Source: Pseudoflavonifractor gallinarum (GTDB lineage Bacteria > Bacillota > Clostridia > Oscillospirales > Oscillospiraceae). From it: 64,000 nucleotides of DNA. This document shows, piece by piece, positions 1 to 7,720 of this stretch. How positions within the stretch are numbered: position 1 is the stretch's first letter; the number at the start of each line of letters is the position of its first letter. Below the pieces are notes generated by a model, which worked only from the letters and a program-made list of their open reading frames with translations, was not told the origin of the DNA and searched no databases. The stretch is taken from the NCBI RefSeq assembly GCF_014982855.1, contig NZ_JADCKF010000001.1:124001-188000 (forward strand), read 5' to 3'. Made by a program: the position numbers and the translations under genes.

Positions 1-621
1 CGGCAGGGCCAGACGGTTGAGGATGGCGGCGGCGCTGGAGCGGTCGATGGGGGCATCCGGGGAGAAGGTGCCCTCCCCCGTTCCGGCCAGTACCCCGGCG
101 TTATAGAGGAGATAAATAGCCCCGGCGTGGGCAGTGGAGGAGGTCACATCGGGGATGGAGGCCACCCGGTTGATCCGGGGGAGCTCCTCCACCGGCAGGG
201 CGTAGGCAAAGATACCTGCCATATCCGAGCGGGTGATGGGCGCGCTGTAATCGGAGAACTCCTTGCGCAGGATGAGGCCGTTTTCCTCGGCGTAGTCCAC
301 CGCGTTCTCATACCAGGGGGAGCCGCCGGGGGTAAAGCTCTGCCCGGTGTAGGCGGAATGGACCTGGGCGGCCATGGTGATGGCCTCAGCAGCGGAGAGT
401 TGGCCCTGAGGATCAAAGCGGCCGTCTCCCTTGCCCTTCATCAGGCCCAGCTTCACGGCCTGCTCCACGTCGGCGGCATACCAGGCCCCGGCGGATACGT
501 CGGAAAAGCCCGGATAGGTCCCGTCCGGGACAAAGGCGTCCATCCCGGCGGCCAGCGCGGGGACGGCAAGGGTGAGCGCCAGGCCCAGAGGGGCCAGACG
601 GCGGAACAGGGTGTGAGCCAT
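1..621 (-). CDS. SLH-domain cell-surface protein, N-terminal part (runs off window)
   Basis: Minus-strand gene whose first 207 codons are inside the window; it has no stop before the edge. The start ATG (621-619) follows an AGGAGG site 8 nt upstream. Residues 1-25 form a signal peptide (basic start, hydrophobic LAPLGLALTLAVPAL, Ala-rich end). Residues about 36-75, 100-150 and 160-207 are three S-layer homology repeats: each has an aromatic FSDV- or WYENA-like start, a FDP or FSPD turn, and a TR- or DRS-type end. SLH triplets bind pyruvylated secondary wall polymer, so the protein is probably exported and anchored to the wall. What the missing C-terminal part does cannot be told. Confidence 0.85.
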   Translation of the reverse strand, partial: MAHTLFRRLAPLGLALTLAVPALAAGMDAFVPDGTYPGFSDVSAGAWYAADVEQAVKLGLMKGKGDGRFDPQGQLSAAEAITMAAQVHSAYTGQSFTPGGSPWYENAVDYAEENGLILRKEFSDYSAPITRSDMAGIFAYALPVEELPRINRVASIPDVTSSTAHAGAIYLLYNAGVLAGTGEGTFSPDAPIDRSSAAAILNRLALP

Positions 622-707
622 GATAAAACGCCTCCTAGAGAGTGTGTCAGAATGTGTTCTGCCCCATTAGACGGCGGGGCGGGGAAAAAGTTCCCCCCAA
701 TACGGAA

Positions 708-736
708 TTGACCGGGGAGAAAAAAGCGGGTATACT
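708..736 (+). promoter_or_regulatory. Sigma-A-type promoter for the DUF1294 gene
   Basis: TTGACC (708-713), a 17-nt spacer and TATACT (731-736), followed 10 nt later by the AGGAGG site of the gene. Hexamers and spacing are close to consensus; no operator is visible. Confidence 0.6.
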
Positions 737-758
737 GTCGGCCAAAGGAGGAATGCCT

Positions 759-1046
759 ATGTGGCGCGCAGTACTGGCCGCCCTGGTGGTAGTCAATCTG
801 GTGGAATTTGCCCTGATGGGTTGGGATAAACGGCGGGCCCGGCGGGGCGAGTGGCGGGTGCGGGAGCGGACCTTTTTCCTCCTGGCCCTTCTGGGGGGCG
901 CCCTGGGCGGGATCGTGGGGATGCAGGTCTTCCGGCACAAGACCAAGCACTGGTACTTTCGTTACGGACTCCCTGCCATCCTGATACTCCAGGGAGGGCT
1001 GGCCCTCTGGCTGGCACTGGGACGCCCCCTCCCCGGCGGCGGGTAA
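759..1046 (+). CDS. DUF1294 family small membrane protein
   Basis: A 95-residue protein. I start at the ATG at 759 because AGGAGG (746-751) lies 7 nt before it; the in-frame ATG at 753 is only 1 nt from that site. A first hydrophobic helix (about 3-19) is followed by the motif WDKRRAR and RVRERTFFLLALLGG, then a second helix, a FRHKTKH stretch and a third helix (FRYGLPAILILQGGLALWLAL). The DKxxA and H(K/R)TxK(H) pattern is the signature of DUF1294, found in many bacteria and of unknown function. It is a single-gene unit between its own promoter and a terminator. Confidence 0.8.
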   Translation: MWRAVLAALVVVNLVEFALMGWDKRRARRGEWRVRERTFFLLALLGGALGGIVGMQVFRHKTKHWYFRYGLPAILILQGGLALWLALGRPLPGGG

Positions 1047-1082
1047 AAAAAGCGGGTCTGCTGATGCAGACCCGCTTTTTTG
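1045..1082. terminator. Bidirectional intrinsic terminator
   Basis: Stem AAAAAGCGGGTCTGC / GCAGACCCGCTTTTT with a 4-nt loop, with A-run before and T-run after. It ends the DUF1294 transcript and, read on the other strand, the AEC transporter transcript. Confidence 0.85.
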
Positions 1083-1103
1083 ATGTGGTTCTGGGGCTGG
1101 GCC

Positions 1104-2042
1104 TTAGAGACCGGCGATCCGCTCCGCCACGACCGCCACTACCGGAAGGGTAATGATGGAGAGGAGGGTGGAGAGGGTGACGATCTGAGCCGCGCTCTCG
1201 GTGTCCCGGTCAAACTGCTCGGCAAACATGGCCGTGACGCCGGCCGTGGGCACACCGGACAGGATCACCACGGCGACAAAGCTGATGGGGTTAAGGTGGA
1301 AGGGCAGCAGGATCAGGGCCGTCAGGACGGGAGCCACCACCAGCTTGATGACGGCGCCCAGGTAGAGCCGGGTGTTGCGGAAGGTGGCGGGCAGGTCGGC
1401 GGCCGCCATCTGAGCGCCGATAACCAGCATGGCCAGAGGGGTGTTCAGATCGGCCAGATAGCCGATGGTATTGCCTACCGGGGAGGGCAGGCGGATCTCC
1501 GCAAAGAAGAGGGGCAGCGCAATGAGAATGCCCAGGATGGGCGGGCTGAGCAGGACCTTTTTCACCGAGAAGCGGCTGGGGCCGCCCATAAGGTAGACGC
1601 CGTAGGTCCACACCAGCAGGTTGAAGGCCACAAAGACCGGCATGGAGTACACCAGGCTTCCGTCCCCCAAGATGGCGGACATGAGGGGGAAGCCCATAAA
1701 GCCGGTGTTGCCGAAGATGACGGCAAAACGGAGAGTGTCCCGGCGGTCCAAGTCCTGCCGGCGGAAAAAGCACTGGCAGAGCAGAGCCAGGACCAGATAA
1801 CTGAGGATGACCAGACCAAAGGAAAAGACCATGTCGTGCAGCAGCGCCGGGTCATATTCCACCTGGAGGGAGTCAATGATGATACAGGGCGTCACCACAT
1901 ACAGCAAAAGGAATGAGAGCTGGGGCAGCGCCTCGGGGGTGAGCTTTCCCAGTTTGGCCAGCAGATAGCCAACGCTCATCAGCAGAAAAAGCGTCCCCAC
2001 CTGTCCAATGACGATCAACAGATTTTGAAAAAAACTGCTCAA
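1104..2042 (-). CDS. AEC (auxin efflux carrier) family transporter
   Basis: A 312-residue polytopic membrane protein with about ten hydrophobic segments. Two halves are separated by a polar loop around 140-160. The first half has the GNTGFMGFPL motif and the second the LSGVPTAGVTAMFAEQF motif, both typical of the AEC/BASS fold where the N..G-P elements form crossover helices. AEC proteins in bacteria export or exchange small organic acids such as malate or malonate; the substrate here is unknown. The start is TTG at 2042-2040, with GGAGG 8-9 nt upstream on the minus strand. It is a single-gene transcript from the promoter at 2087-2116. Confidence 0.8.
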   Translation of the reverse strand: MSSFFQNLLIVIGQVGTLFLLMSVGYLLAKLGKLTPEALPQLSFLLLYVVTPCIIIDSLQVEYDPALLHDMVFSFGLVILSYLVLALLCQCFFRRQDLDRRDTLRFAVIFGNTGFMGFPLMSAILGDGSLVYSMPVFVAFNLLVWTYGVYLMGGPSRFSVKKVLLSPPILGILIALPLFFAEIRLPSPVGNTIGYLADLNTPLAMLVIGAQMAAADLPATFRNTRLYLGAVIKLVVAPVLTALILLPFHLNPISFVAVVILSGVPTAGVTAMFAEQFDRDTESAAQIVTLSTLLSIITLPVVAVVAERIAGL

Positions 2043-2086
2043 GCAGATCTCCTCCTATGAGATACCTAAAAATTCACGCAAATTTT

Positions 2087-2116
2087 ATTATACTGTTTTG
2101 GACCAGCATTTGTAAA
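2087..2116 (-). promoter_or_regulatory. Promoter of the AEC transporter gene
   Basis: Read on the minus strand: TTTACA (2116-2111), an 18-nt spacer, TATAAT (2092-2087). It is divergent from the ABC exporter promoter, with about 20 bp between the two -35 boxes. Confidence 0.7.
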
Positions 2117-2134
2117 TAAAAAGTCCACTCAAAA

Positions 2135-2164
2135 TTGACAAAATATCCCCCCTTGTCCTATACT
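2135..2164 (+). promoter_or_regulatory. Promoter of the ABC exporter gene
   Basis: TTGACA (2135-2140), an 18-nt spacer, TATACT (2159-2164). The predicted start falls next to an 8-bp palindrome TCAATTGA (2174-2181), which could be a weak operator, though nothing supports a specific regulator. Confidence 0.7.
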
Positions 2165-2198
2165 GATTTCGATTCAATTGAGAATGAGGAGGAATATC

Positions 2199-3965
2199 AT
2201 GTCACCCAAAGCATTCCGGGAACGGGGGTATCTGAGCCTGTTCGCGTCCTATTACAGGCCCCATATGGCCCTCTTCCTGCTGGATATGATCTGTGCCCTG
2301 GGCATTGCCGCGGTGGATCTGTCCTTCCCCCAGGTATCCCGCTGGGCCATGCAGACCCTGCTGCCCGACCGGCTGTTCGCCACCTTTTTCGCCGTCATGG
2401 CCATCCTCATCCTGGCCTATGTGCTCAAGGCCGGGCTGAGCTTTATCGTCACCTATTGGGGCCACCTGATGGGCGTGCGTATTGAGGCGGACATCCGCCG
2501 GGACCTCTTTGCCCATATGCAGACCCTCTCCTTTTCCTTCTATGACAAGAACCGCACCGGCCACCTGATGAGCCGGGTCACCGGCGATCTCTTTGAGATC
2601 GCCGAGCTGGCCCACCACGGCCCCGAGGATATGTTCATCTCGGCCGTGACCCTGCTGGGGGCCTTTGTGGTGATGCTGAATATGCAGTGGAAGCTGGCGC
2701 TGGCCGTCTTTGTGGTGGTGCCGGTCTTCCTGCTGTTCTCCGTGTTCCAGCGCAAGCGGATGATGCGCTCCTCCACCCAGGTCAAGCAGAAGCTGGCAGG
2801 CATCAACGGCGAGGTGGAGTCCTGCATCTCGGGCATGCGCACCGCGAAGGCCTTTGCCAATGAGGACACCGAGCGGGCCAAGTTTGAGGCGGCCAACGAC
2901 CGCTACCGCAACGCAAAGCGGGGCTATTACCGCACGATGGCCATCTATTTCTCTGGAATGGAGTTTGCCATGGGCATCCTGCCGGTGCTGGTCATCGCCT
3001 ACGGCGGCATCCTCATCATGCAGGGGGAGATGGACTTCATCACACTGACCACCTTCTCCCTCTATGTGACCACCTTCATCAGCCCCATCCGCAAGCTGTC
3101 GGCCTTTATGGAGATGCTCATGCAGGGCACCGCCGGGTTCAAGCGCTTTGTGGACCTCATGCGGCTGGAGCCTGAGATCCAGGATGCCCCCGACGCGGTG
3201 GAGCTGGGTGCCTCCGCCCCGGTGGCGGGCGACATCCGGGTGGAGGACGTCACCTTCCGGTACGAGAGCACCTCCCCCGCCGTGCTGGAGGGAGTCTCCC
3301 TCCACGTCCATCCGGGGGAGACCGTGGCGGTGGTGGGCCCCTCCGGCGGCGGAAAGTCCACCCTGTGCCAGCTCATCCCCCGCTTCTACGACGTGACTGA
3401 GGGGCGCATCCTCCTGGATGGCCGGGACGTGCGCGAGCTTCAGCAGCGCTCCCTGCGGGAGAACATCGGCATCGTACAGCAGGATGTGTTCCTCTTTGCG
3501 GGGACCATTTACGACAACATCCGCTACGGACGGCCCGACGCCACCGAGGAGGAGGTCATCGAGGCCGCCCGCCGGGCTGAGATCTATGAGGACATTCTGG
3601 AGATGCCCGACGGCCTCAACACCTATGTGGGTGAGCGGGGCGTCATGCTTTCGGGCGGACAGAAGCAGCGTATCTCCATCGCCCGTATCTTCCTGAAAAA
3701 TCCCCCCATCCTGATTCTGGATGAGGCCACGTCCGCTCTGGACAGCGTCACGGAGCACCGCATCCAGTCGGCCTTTGACGAGCTGGCCAAGGGGCGCACC
3801 ACCCTCATCATCGCCCACCGGCTCTCCACCATCCGCAGCGCCAACCGTATTCTGGTCATCGACGGCTGCGGTATCGCCGAGGAGGGCACCCATGAGGAAC
3901 TGCTGGCCCGGGGTGGCCGGTATGCTGCCCTCTATGAGGCCCAGCGGGCGGTGGCGGCCGAGTAA
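2199..3965 (+). CDS. ABC exporter, fused membrane and ATPase domains
   Basis: A 588-residue half-transporter of the MsbA/Sav1866/LmrA type that acts as a homodimer or with an unlinked partner. I start at ATG 2199, 6 nt after AGGAGG; in-frame codons upstream lie before this site. Residues 1-320 hold six transmembrane helices (type 1 exporter domain). The ATPase follows: Walker A GPSGGGKST near 379, Q-loop VQQDVFLF, signature LSGGQKQR near 484, Walker B ILILDEATSALD near 505-516, and H-loop IIAHRLST near 539, all intact. Drug, lipid or peptide export is possible; the substrate is not deducible. It is a monocistronic unit followed by a strong terminator. Confidence 0.9.
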   Translation: MSPKAFRERGYLSLFASYYRPHMALFLLDMICALGIAAVDLSFPQVSRWAMQTLLPDRLFATFFAVMAILILAYVLKAGLSFIVTYWGHLMGVRIEADIRRDLFAHMQTLSFSFYDKNRTGHLMSRVTGDLFEIAELAHHGPEDMFISAVTLLGAFVVMLNMQWKLALAVFVVVPVFLLFSVFQRKRMMRSSTQVKQKLAGINGEVESCISGMRTAKAFANEDTERAKFEAANDRYRNAKRGYYRTMAIYFSGMEFAMGILPVLVIAYGGILIMQGEMDFITLTTFSLYVTTFISPIRKLSAFMEMLMQGTAGFKRFVDLMRLEPEIQDAPDAVELGASAPVAGDIRVEDVTFRYESTSPAVLEGVSLHVHPGETVAVVGPSGGGKSTLCQLIPRFYDVTEGRILLDGRDVRELQQRSLRENIGIVQQDVFLFAGTIYDNIRYGRPDATEEEVIEAARRAEIYEDILEMPDGLNTYVGERGVMLSGGQKQRISIARIFLKNPPILILDEATSALDSVTEHRIQSAFDELAKGRTTLIIAHRLSTIRSANRILVIDGCGIAEEGTHEELLARGGRYAALYEAQRAVAAE

Positions 3966-4004
3966 ACCGGCTGCTTCCCTGGGGTAAAATCCATAGAAAA
4001 ACGG

Positions 4005-4046
4005 CCGGAGCCGCACGGATTTTCCGTGCGGCTCCGGTATTCTCTT
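4005..4046 (+). terminator. Intrinsic terminator after the ABC exporter
   Basis: A 15-bp GC-rich stem (4005-4019 with 4023-4037) with a 3-nt loop and a pyrimidine tail TATTCTCTTT. Confidence 0.75.
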
Positions 4047-4102
4047 TCTGCTAGGACAGGGCCTATGTGCTGCGGAAGGGGCCAAAAGGAAAGGCTTGCT
4101 CC

Positions 4103-4131
4103 TTGCGGTTTGGTGCGGTACAGGGTATCAT
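4103..4131 (+). promoter_or_regulatory. Probable promoter of the 4199-6772 operon
   Basis: TTGCGG (4103-4108), 17 nt, TATCAT (4126-4131). It matches less well than neighbouring promoters but has correct spacing and position, about 68 nt before the first start codon. Confidence 0.45.
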
Positions 4132-4198
4132 AAAGCCTATGGAACAGATTCGATGATAGACCTTACAGAAGGTGTAAAGCCAAGGGGGAGGAAAAGAA

Positions 4199-4615
4199 AT
4201 GGAATGGGTACTGAGCGTTGGGGTGGTCGCCGCAGTGCTGCTGGTGCTCTGGCGGGTCGGGGTCCTGAGCGGCGGCGCCTCTCTGTGCGTAGGCGGCTGC
4301 TGGGGCTGGCGGGACCGATGGACAGGGCGGTATTCTTATTTTTCTGGGCTGTTGTGGCGCCGCTTCCGGCCGGCCGCGGGGGGCTATGATGTGCTGGTGG
4401 TCCAGGTAAAGACGCAGGCCGGAAATTTGGACCTGGAATTGCGGGAACGGGACGGGACCGTGCTCTACTGCTGGTCGGAACTGGAGGATGCCTCTTTTTG
4501 TGTGGATGTGTGTGGAAAAAAGGACCTGATCGTCCGGATCGAGGGGAACAGTTATAAGGGAAACTTTTCCCTGCGGCTGCTCCGCTCCCAGGAGGACCGG
4601 GAAGATACACCGTAA
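4199..4615 (+). CDS. Hypothetical membrane-anchored protein
   Basis: A 138-residue protein that I do not recognise. Residues 1-18 are a hydrophobic anchor (VLSVGVVAAVLLVLW). A Gly/Trp/Arg-rich part (about 23-60) follows, then a beta-rich domain (about 62-130) with alternating hydrophobic residues, e.g. YDVLVVQVKT, LDLELRERDG, DLIVRIEGNSYKG and FSLRLLR, which looks like a small jelly-roll or Ig-like fold. Five cysteines are spread over the protein. GGGGGAGG lies 8-9 nt before the ATG. It leads an operon with the MntP-like gene 107 bp downstream. No function is proposed. Confidence 0.6.
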   Translation: MEWVLSVGVVAAVLLVLWRVGVLSGGASLCVGGCWGWRDRWTGRYSYFSGLLWRRFRPAAGGYDVLVVQVKTQAGNLDLELRERDGTVLYCWSELEDASFCVDVCGKKDLIVRIEGNSYKGNFSLRLLRSQEDREDTP

Positions 4616-4677
4616 TGGGCCATATCTGACCCAGGTGGAATTTCGGGTGGAGCCGCATTAAGAGAACAACAGAGCAC

Positions 4678-4713
4678 CCTTTTCCCCAACCTTCCATAGG
4701 ATGGGGGAAAAGG
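4678..4713 (+). promoter_or_regulatory. Hairpin overlapping the ribosome binding site of the MntP-like gene
   Basis: Perfect 10-bp inverted repeat CCTTTTCCCC (4678-4687) / GGGGAAAAGG (4704-4713). The 3' arm covers the first half of the AAGGAGG site (4711-4716), so the folded mRNA would hide it. It does not resemble the yybP-ykoY manganese riboswitch. Confidence 0.45.
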
Positions 4714-4722
4714 AGGCTCGAT

Positions 4723-5283
4723 ATGAAGCTATGGACGGCGTTGACCGGCGCGATTTGTTTTGCGCTGGCCTGTAATTTGGACACGGTGCTGCTGGCGGCA
4801 GCCTATGGGGGGCGCGGGCTCTCCATCTCGCCCGGGCCCTCGCTGGTGCTGGCGGGAGTGACTACCCTCATCACAGCCCTCTCGCTGCTGCTGGGGAACG
4901 CGGCCACCGCAGTGCTCCCCCCGGAGACGGCGGAAGTGCTGGGCGGGCTGGCCCTGGTGGGCATTGGATGCTGGTTTTTACTGGATTACCTGCGGGGGCG
5001 CACTGAGGCGGCGGAAGAAGAGCCGTCGTCGCCCGGGCTGGCGGGTTGGGTCTCGCTGGCGGCCGCGCTGGCGGTAAACAACGCGGGTGCGGGCGTGGCA
5101 GCCGGCGCAGCCGGGATCCCCACCCTGGCGGCGGCGGGAAGCAATTTTCTGGTGACACTGGTGGCACTTCCCCTGGGACACCGGCTGGGCTGCGGTGCGG
5201 CGGAGCGGCTGCTGGGGCGGTATGCCCTTCCCCTCTCGGGCGGCCTGCTGGTGCTGCTGGGCGCCTGGGAAGTCCTGCTCTGA
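4723..5283 (+). CDS. MntP/YtaF-like integral membrane protein
   Basis: A 186-residue protein of six hydrophobic segments in two similar halves. Each half has an Asn/Asp-containing helix (FALACNLDTVLLAAAYG near 13-29 and LAAALAVNNAGAGVAAG near 113-129), the paired pattern of the MntP manganese exporter and YtaF sporulation membrane protein family. Where MntP has Asp, the second half here has NN, which is closer to YtaF. The start ATG is 6 nt after AGGAGG. Manganese efflux or a sporulation-related role are the two options; the evidence does not choose between them. It is transcribed with the preceding gene and the dipeptidase. Confidence 0.65.
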   Translation: MKLWTALTGAICFALACNLDTVLLAAAYGGRGLSISPGPSLVLAGVTTLITALSLLLGNAATAVLPPETAEVLGGLALVGIGCWFLLDYLRGRTEAAEEEPSSPGLAGWVSLAAALAVNNAGAGVAAGAAGIPTLAAAGSNFLVTLVALPLGHRLGCGAAERLLGRYALPLSGGLLVLLGAWEVLL

Positions 5284-5314
5284 GGCAGGGGGACCATAGA
5301 AAGGACGGTTACAT

Positions 5315-6772
5315 ATGACAAGATTGGAGTACTTGGGCGGCCGGGAGGCCGTCATTGCGGGTATTTTGGAGGAATTTCAGGGCCTCTCCGCCCGGCCCCA
5401 CGGGTCCGGACAGGAGGAGGCGGAGAGCCGCTATCTGGTGGAGCGGCTGGAGGGACTGGGCCTCTCCCCCGTCCGGGACCGGGCGGGGAACGTGATGGCG
5501 GACGTACCCGCCACGCCCGGCCGGGAGGAGTCTCCCCTTCTCATCCTCCAGGGACACATGGACATGGTGTGCACCGTCCGCCCGGGCAGCGGGTTTGATC
5601 CCCGCAGAGACCCGCCCCGGGTGGTGGTGCGGGACGGCTTTGTGCGCACCGACGGCAATTCCACCCTGGGGGCGGACAATAATTTGGGGAACGCCGTGGT
5701 CCTCTACCTGCTGGCGCAGGGCGTGGAGCACGGCCCCCTGCGCCTCCTGTTCACGGTCAGTGAGGAGGTGGGCCTCAAGGGGGCGGCCCAGGTGGACCCC
5801 AGCTGGCTGGCGGGGGCCTACGGCCTATTGAACACGGATGGGTTCCACTTCGGCCGGGCCATTGCCGGTTCGGCCGGGGGCCGGCGGGAGACCTATGTCC
5901 GTACCCTGGATCGGCGAGCGGCCACCGGGACGGAGGGCTGGCACATTGCTCTGACCGGCGGCACCGGTGGCCACTCGGGGGACGACATCCACCGGGGACG
6001 GCTCAACGCGGTGCAGACCCTGGCGTCCTTCCTCCAGGATCGGGCGGCGGACTGGGAGGTAGCCGAGTTCTCCGGCGGCTCGGCCCACAACGCCATTCCC
6101 GCCTCGGCCCAGGCGGTGCTGGTCCTTCCGGCCGGACAGGAGGGGCTTTTACAGGAGCAGGTGGCCGCCCTGAGGGCGGAGATTACCCGGCGTTACGGCG
6201 AAAGCGACCCCCATGCCCGGGTGGAGGTGGAGCCCGTGCCCTGTCCGGAGCAGGTGTGGAGCGGCGAGACCGTCCGGGCGGTGTGCGGCCTGGCCGCGGG
6301 GCTCTTCCACGGGGTATACGCCATGCACCCGGCCTTTCCGAATGTGGTGGGGGCATCGGCCAATGTGGCGGCCGTCCAGCTCCGGGGGGAGGAAGCGGCA
6401 GTGCTGGCCTTCATCCGCTGTGCCCGGCGGGAGGAGGAAGCGATCCTCTTCCCCATGCACGACGCGGCGGCGGCCCAGGCGGGCTTCACCCTGCGGGAGA
6501 TCTCCTACTACCCTGGCTGGCCGGGCGATCCCCAGAGCCGCCTGATCCAGGTGCTCTGTCAGAGCTATCAGGAGGCCGTGGGGCGGAAAATGGAAGTGAC
6601 CGCCGTCCATGTGGGGCTGGAGCCTTCCGTCCTGGGAGAAAAGGCCCCCGGTATGGTGATGGTGAGCGCGGGTCCCGACATCCTGGACGCCCATTCGGTG
6701 GATGAGCGGGCCCCTCTGGATACCCTGCCCGATTATGCCGTCACTCTGGCCGGTGTGCTGGCCGGGATTTAA
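5315..6772 (+). CDS. pepD: PepD-type aminoacyl-histidine dipeptidase (M20 family)
   Basis: A 485-residue cytosolic zinc dipeptidase (beta-Ala-His/Xaa-His dipeptidase, M20C). Metal ligands and catalytic residues are all visible: GHMDMV (about 80-85), GADNNLGN (about 119-126, bridging Asp), EEVGLKGA (about 149-156, catalytic Glu pair), NTDGF, the lid-domain motif GGHSGDDIHRGRLNA near 216-230 and the late His in VHVGLE. The length agrees with the family (about 480-490). AAAGGA lies 9 nt before ATG. It is the last gene of the operon, 31 nt after the MntP-like gene, and is followed by a strong terminator. The role is peptide scavenging. Confidence 0.9.
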   Translation: MTRLEYLGGREAVIAGILEEFQGLSARPHGSGQEEAESRYLVERLEGLGLSPVRDRAGNVMADVPATPGREESPLLILQGHMDMVCTVRPGSGFDPRRDPPRVVVRDGFVRTDGNSTLGADNNLGNAVVLYLLAQGVEHGPLRLLFTVSEEVGLKGAAQVDPSWLAGAYGLLNTDGFHFGRAIAGSAGGRRETYVRTLDRRAATGTEGWHIALTGGTGGHSGDDIHRGRLNAVQTLASFLQDRAADWEVAEFSGGSAHNAIPASAQAVLVLPAGQEGLLQEQVAALRAEITRRYGESDPHARVEVEPVPCPEQVWSGETVRAVCGLAAGLFHGVYAMHPAFPNVVGASANVAAVQLRGEEAAVLAFIRCARREEEAILFPMHDAAAAQAGFTLREISYYPGWPGDPQSRLIQVLCQSYQEAVGRKMEVTAVHVGLEPSVLGEKAPGMVMVSAGPDILDAHSVDERAPLDTLPDYAVTLAGVLAGI

Positions 6773-6794
6773 AACAAACACGATAAAAATAGAA

Positions 6795-6835
6795 CCGCGG
6801 CCCGCGATCATACGATCGCGGGCCGCGGCTTTTCT
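6795..6835. terminator. Bidirectional intrinsic terminator between pepD and mrp
   Basis: Perfect 15-bp stem CCGCGGCCCGCGATC / GATCGCGGGCCGCGG with a 4-nt loop; CTTTTCTT tail on the plus strand and a T/A-rich tail on the minus strand. It ends both convergent operons. Confidence 0.85.
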
Positions 6836-6851
6836 TGAAAAAGAGGGGCTT

Positions 6852-7676
6852 TTACATCTGGGTGAGCATCCCGGCCACCTCGGAGAGGTAGTTGGGCTGG
6901 AAGGACTCGATCTCGCCCTGGTCGCAGGCGGCGGCCAGCTTGGGATCGATGGGCAGACGGGCCAGCACCTTCAGGCCGTGCTCAGTGGCCACGGCGTCGA
7001 TGTGGCTCTCGCCGAAGATGGCGTGCTGCTTGCCGCAGTCAGGGCACTGGAAGTAGCTGTAGTTCTCCACCAGGCCCAGCACGGGAATGTGCATCATCTC
7101 GGCCATCTTGACGGCCTTGGTGACGATCATGCTCACCAGATCCTGAGGAGAGGTGACCATGATGATCCCGTCCACGGGCAGGGACTGGAACACAGTCAGG
7201 GGCACGTCACCGGTTCCGGGAGGCATATCCACGAAGAGATAGTCCAGCTCGCCCCAGATGACATCGGTCCAGAACTGCTTGACAGTGCCGGCGATGACCG
7301 GACCGCGCCAGATGACGGGGTCGGTCTCATTCTCGGTGAGGAGGTTGAGGCTCATCACCTCCACCCCGCCCTTGGAGGTCTCGGGGTAGATGCCCAGCTC
7401 GCTGCCCGCGGCCCGGGTGTGGATGCCGAAGGCCTTGGGGATGGAGGGGCCGGTGATGTCGGCGTCCAGGATGCCGACCTTCTTGCCCAGGCCGGCCATG
7501 GCGCAGGCTAGAGAGGAGGTCACCAGGCTCTTGCCGACGCCGCCCTTTCCGCTGACCACGGCGATGACCTTCTTGACGTGGGAGAGCTCATGGGACGGGA
7601 CCTGGAAGCTCTGGGGACTGGTGCGCTCCGAGCAGCTCTCGCCGCAGGAGGAGCAGTTGTGGGTGCATTCAGACAT
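6852..7676 (-). CDS. mrp: Mrp/NBP35-type iron-sulfur cluster carrier ATPase
   Basis: A 274-residue cytosolic P-loop protein (deviant Walker A GKGGVGKS, residues 43-50) of the Mrp/ApbC/NBP35 group, which carries Fe-S clusters to apoproteins. The switch region DADITGPSIPKAFG and the DMPPGTGD motif are present, as is the CPDC pair near 211-214 that binds the bridging cluster in the dimer. The N-terminus has four Cys in 14 residues (CTHNCSSCGESC), like eukaryotic NBP35; the usual DUF59 domain of proteobacterial Mrp is absent. GAAGGA lies about 9 nt before ATG. It is last in the minus-strand operon that begins at 12432. Confidence 0.9.
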   Translation of the reverse strand: MSECTHNCSSCGESCSERTSPQSFQVPSHELSHVKKVIAVVSGKGGVGKSLVTSSLACAMAGLGKKVGILDADITGPSIPKAFGIHTRAAGSELGIYPETSKGGVEVMSLNLLTENETDPVIWRGPVIAGTVKQFWTDVIWGELDYLFVDMPPGTGDVPLTVFQSLPVDGIIMVTSPQDLVSMIVTKAVKMAEMMHIPVLGLVENYSYFQCPDCGKQHAIFGESHIDAVATEHGLKVLARLPIDPKLAAACDQGEIESFQPNYLSEVAGMLTQM

Positions 7677-7720
7677 GGGTCATGTTCCTTCTTTCTTGTA
7701 TTTCTCCAGGTAAATGGGGA

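Noticed and set aside
2174-2181. Fur box at the ABC exporter promoter
   Set aside because: Only an 8-bp TCAATTGA palindrome is present; the wider sequence does not fit the Fur consensus.
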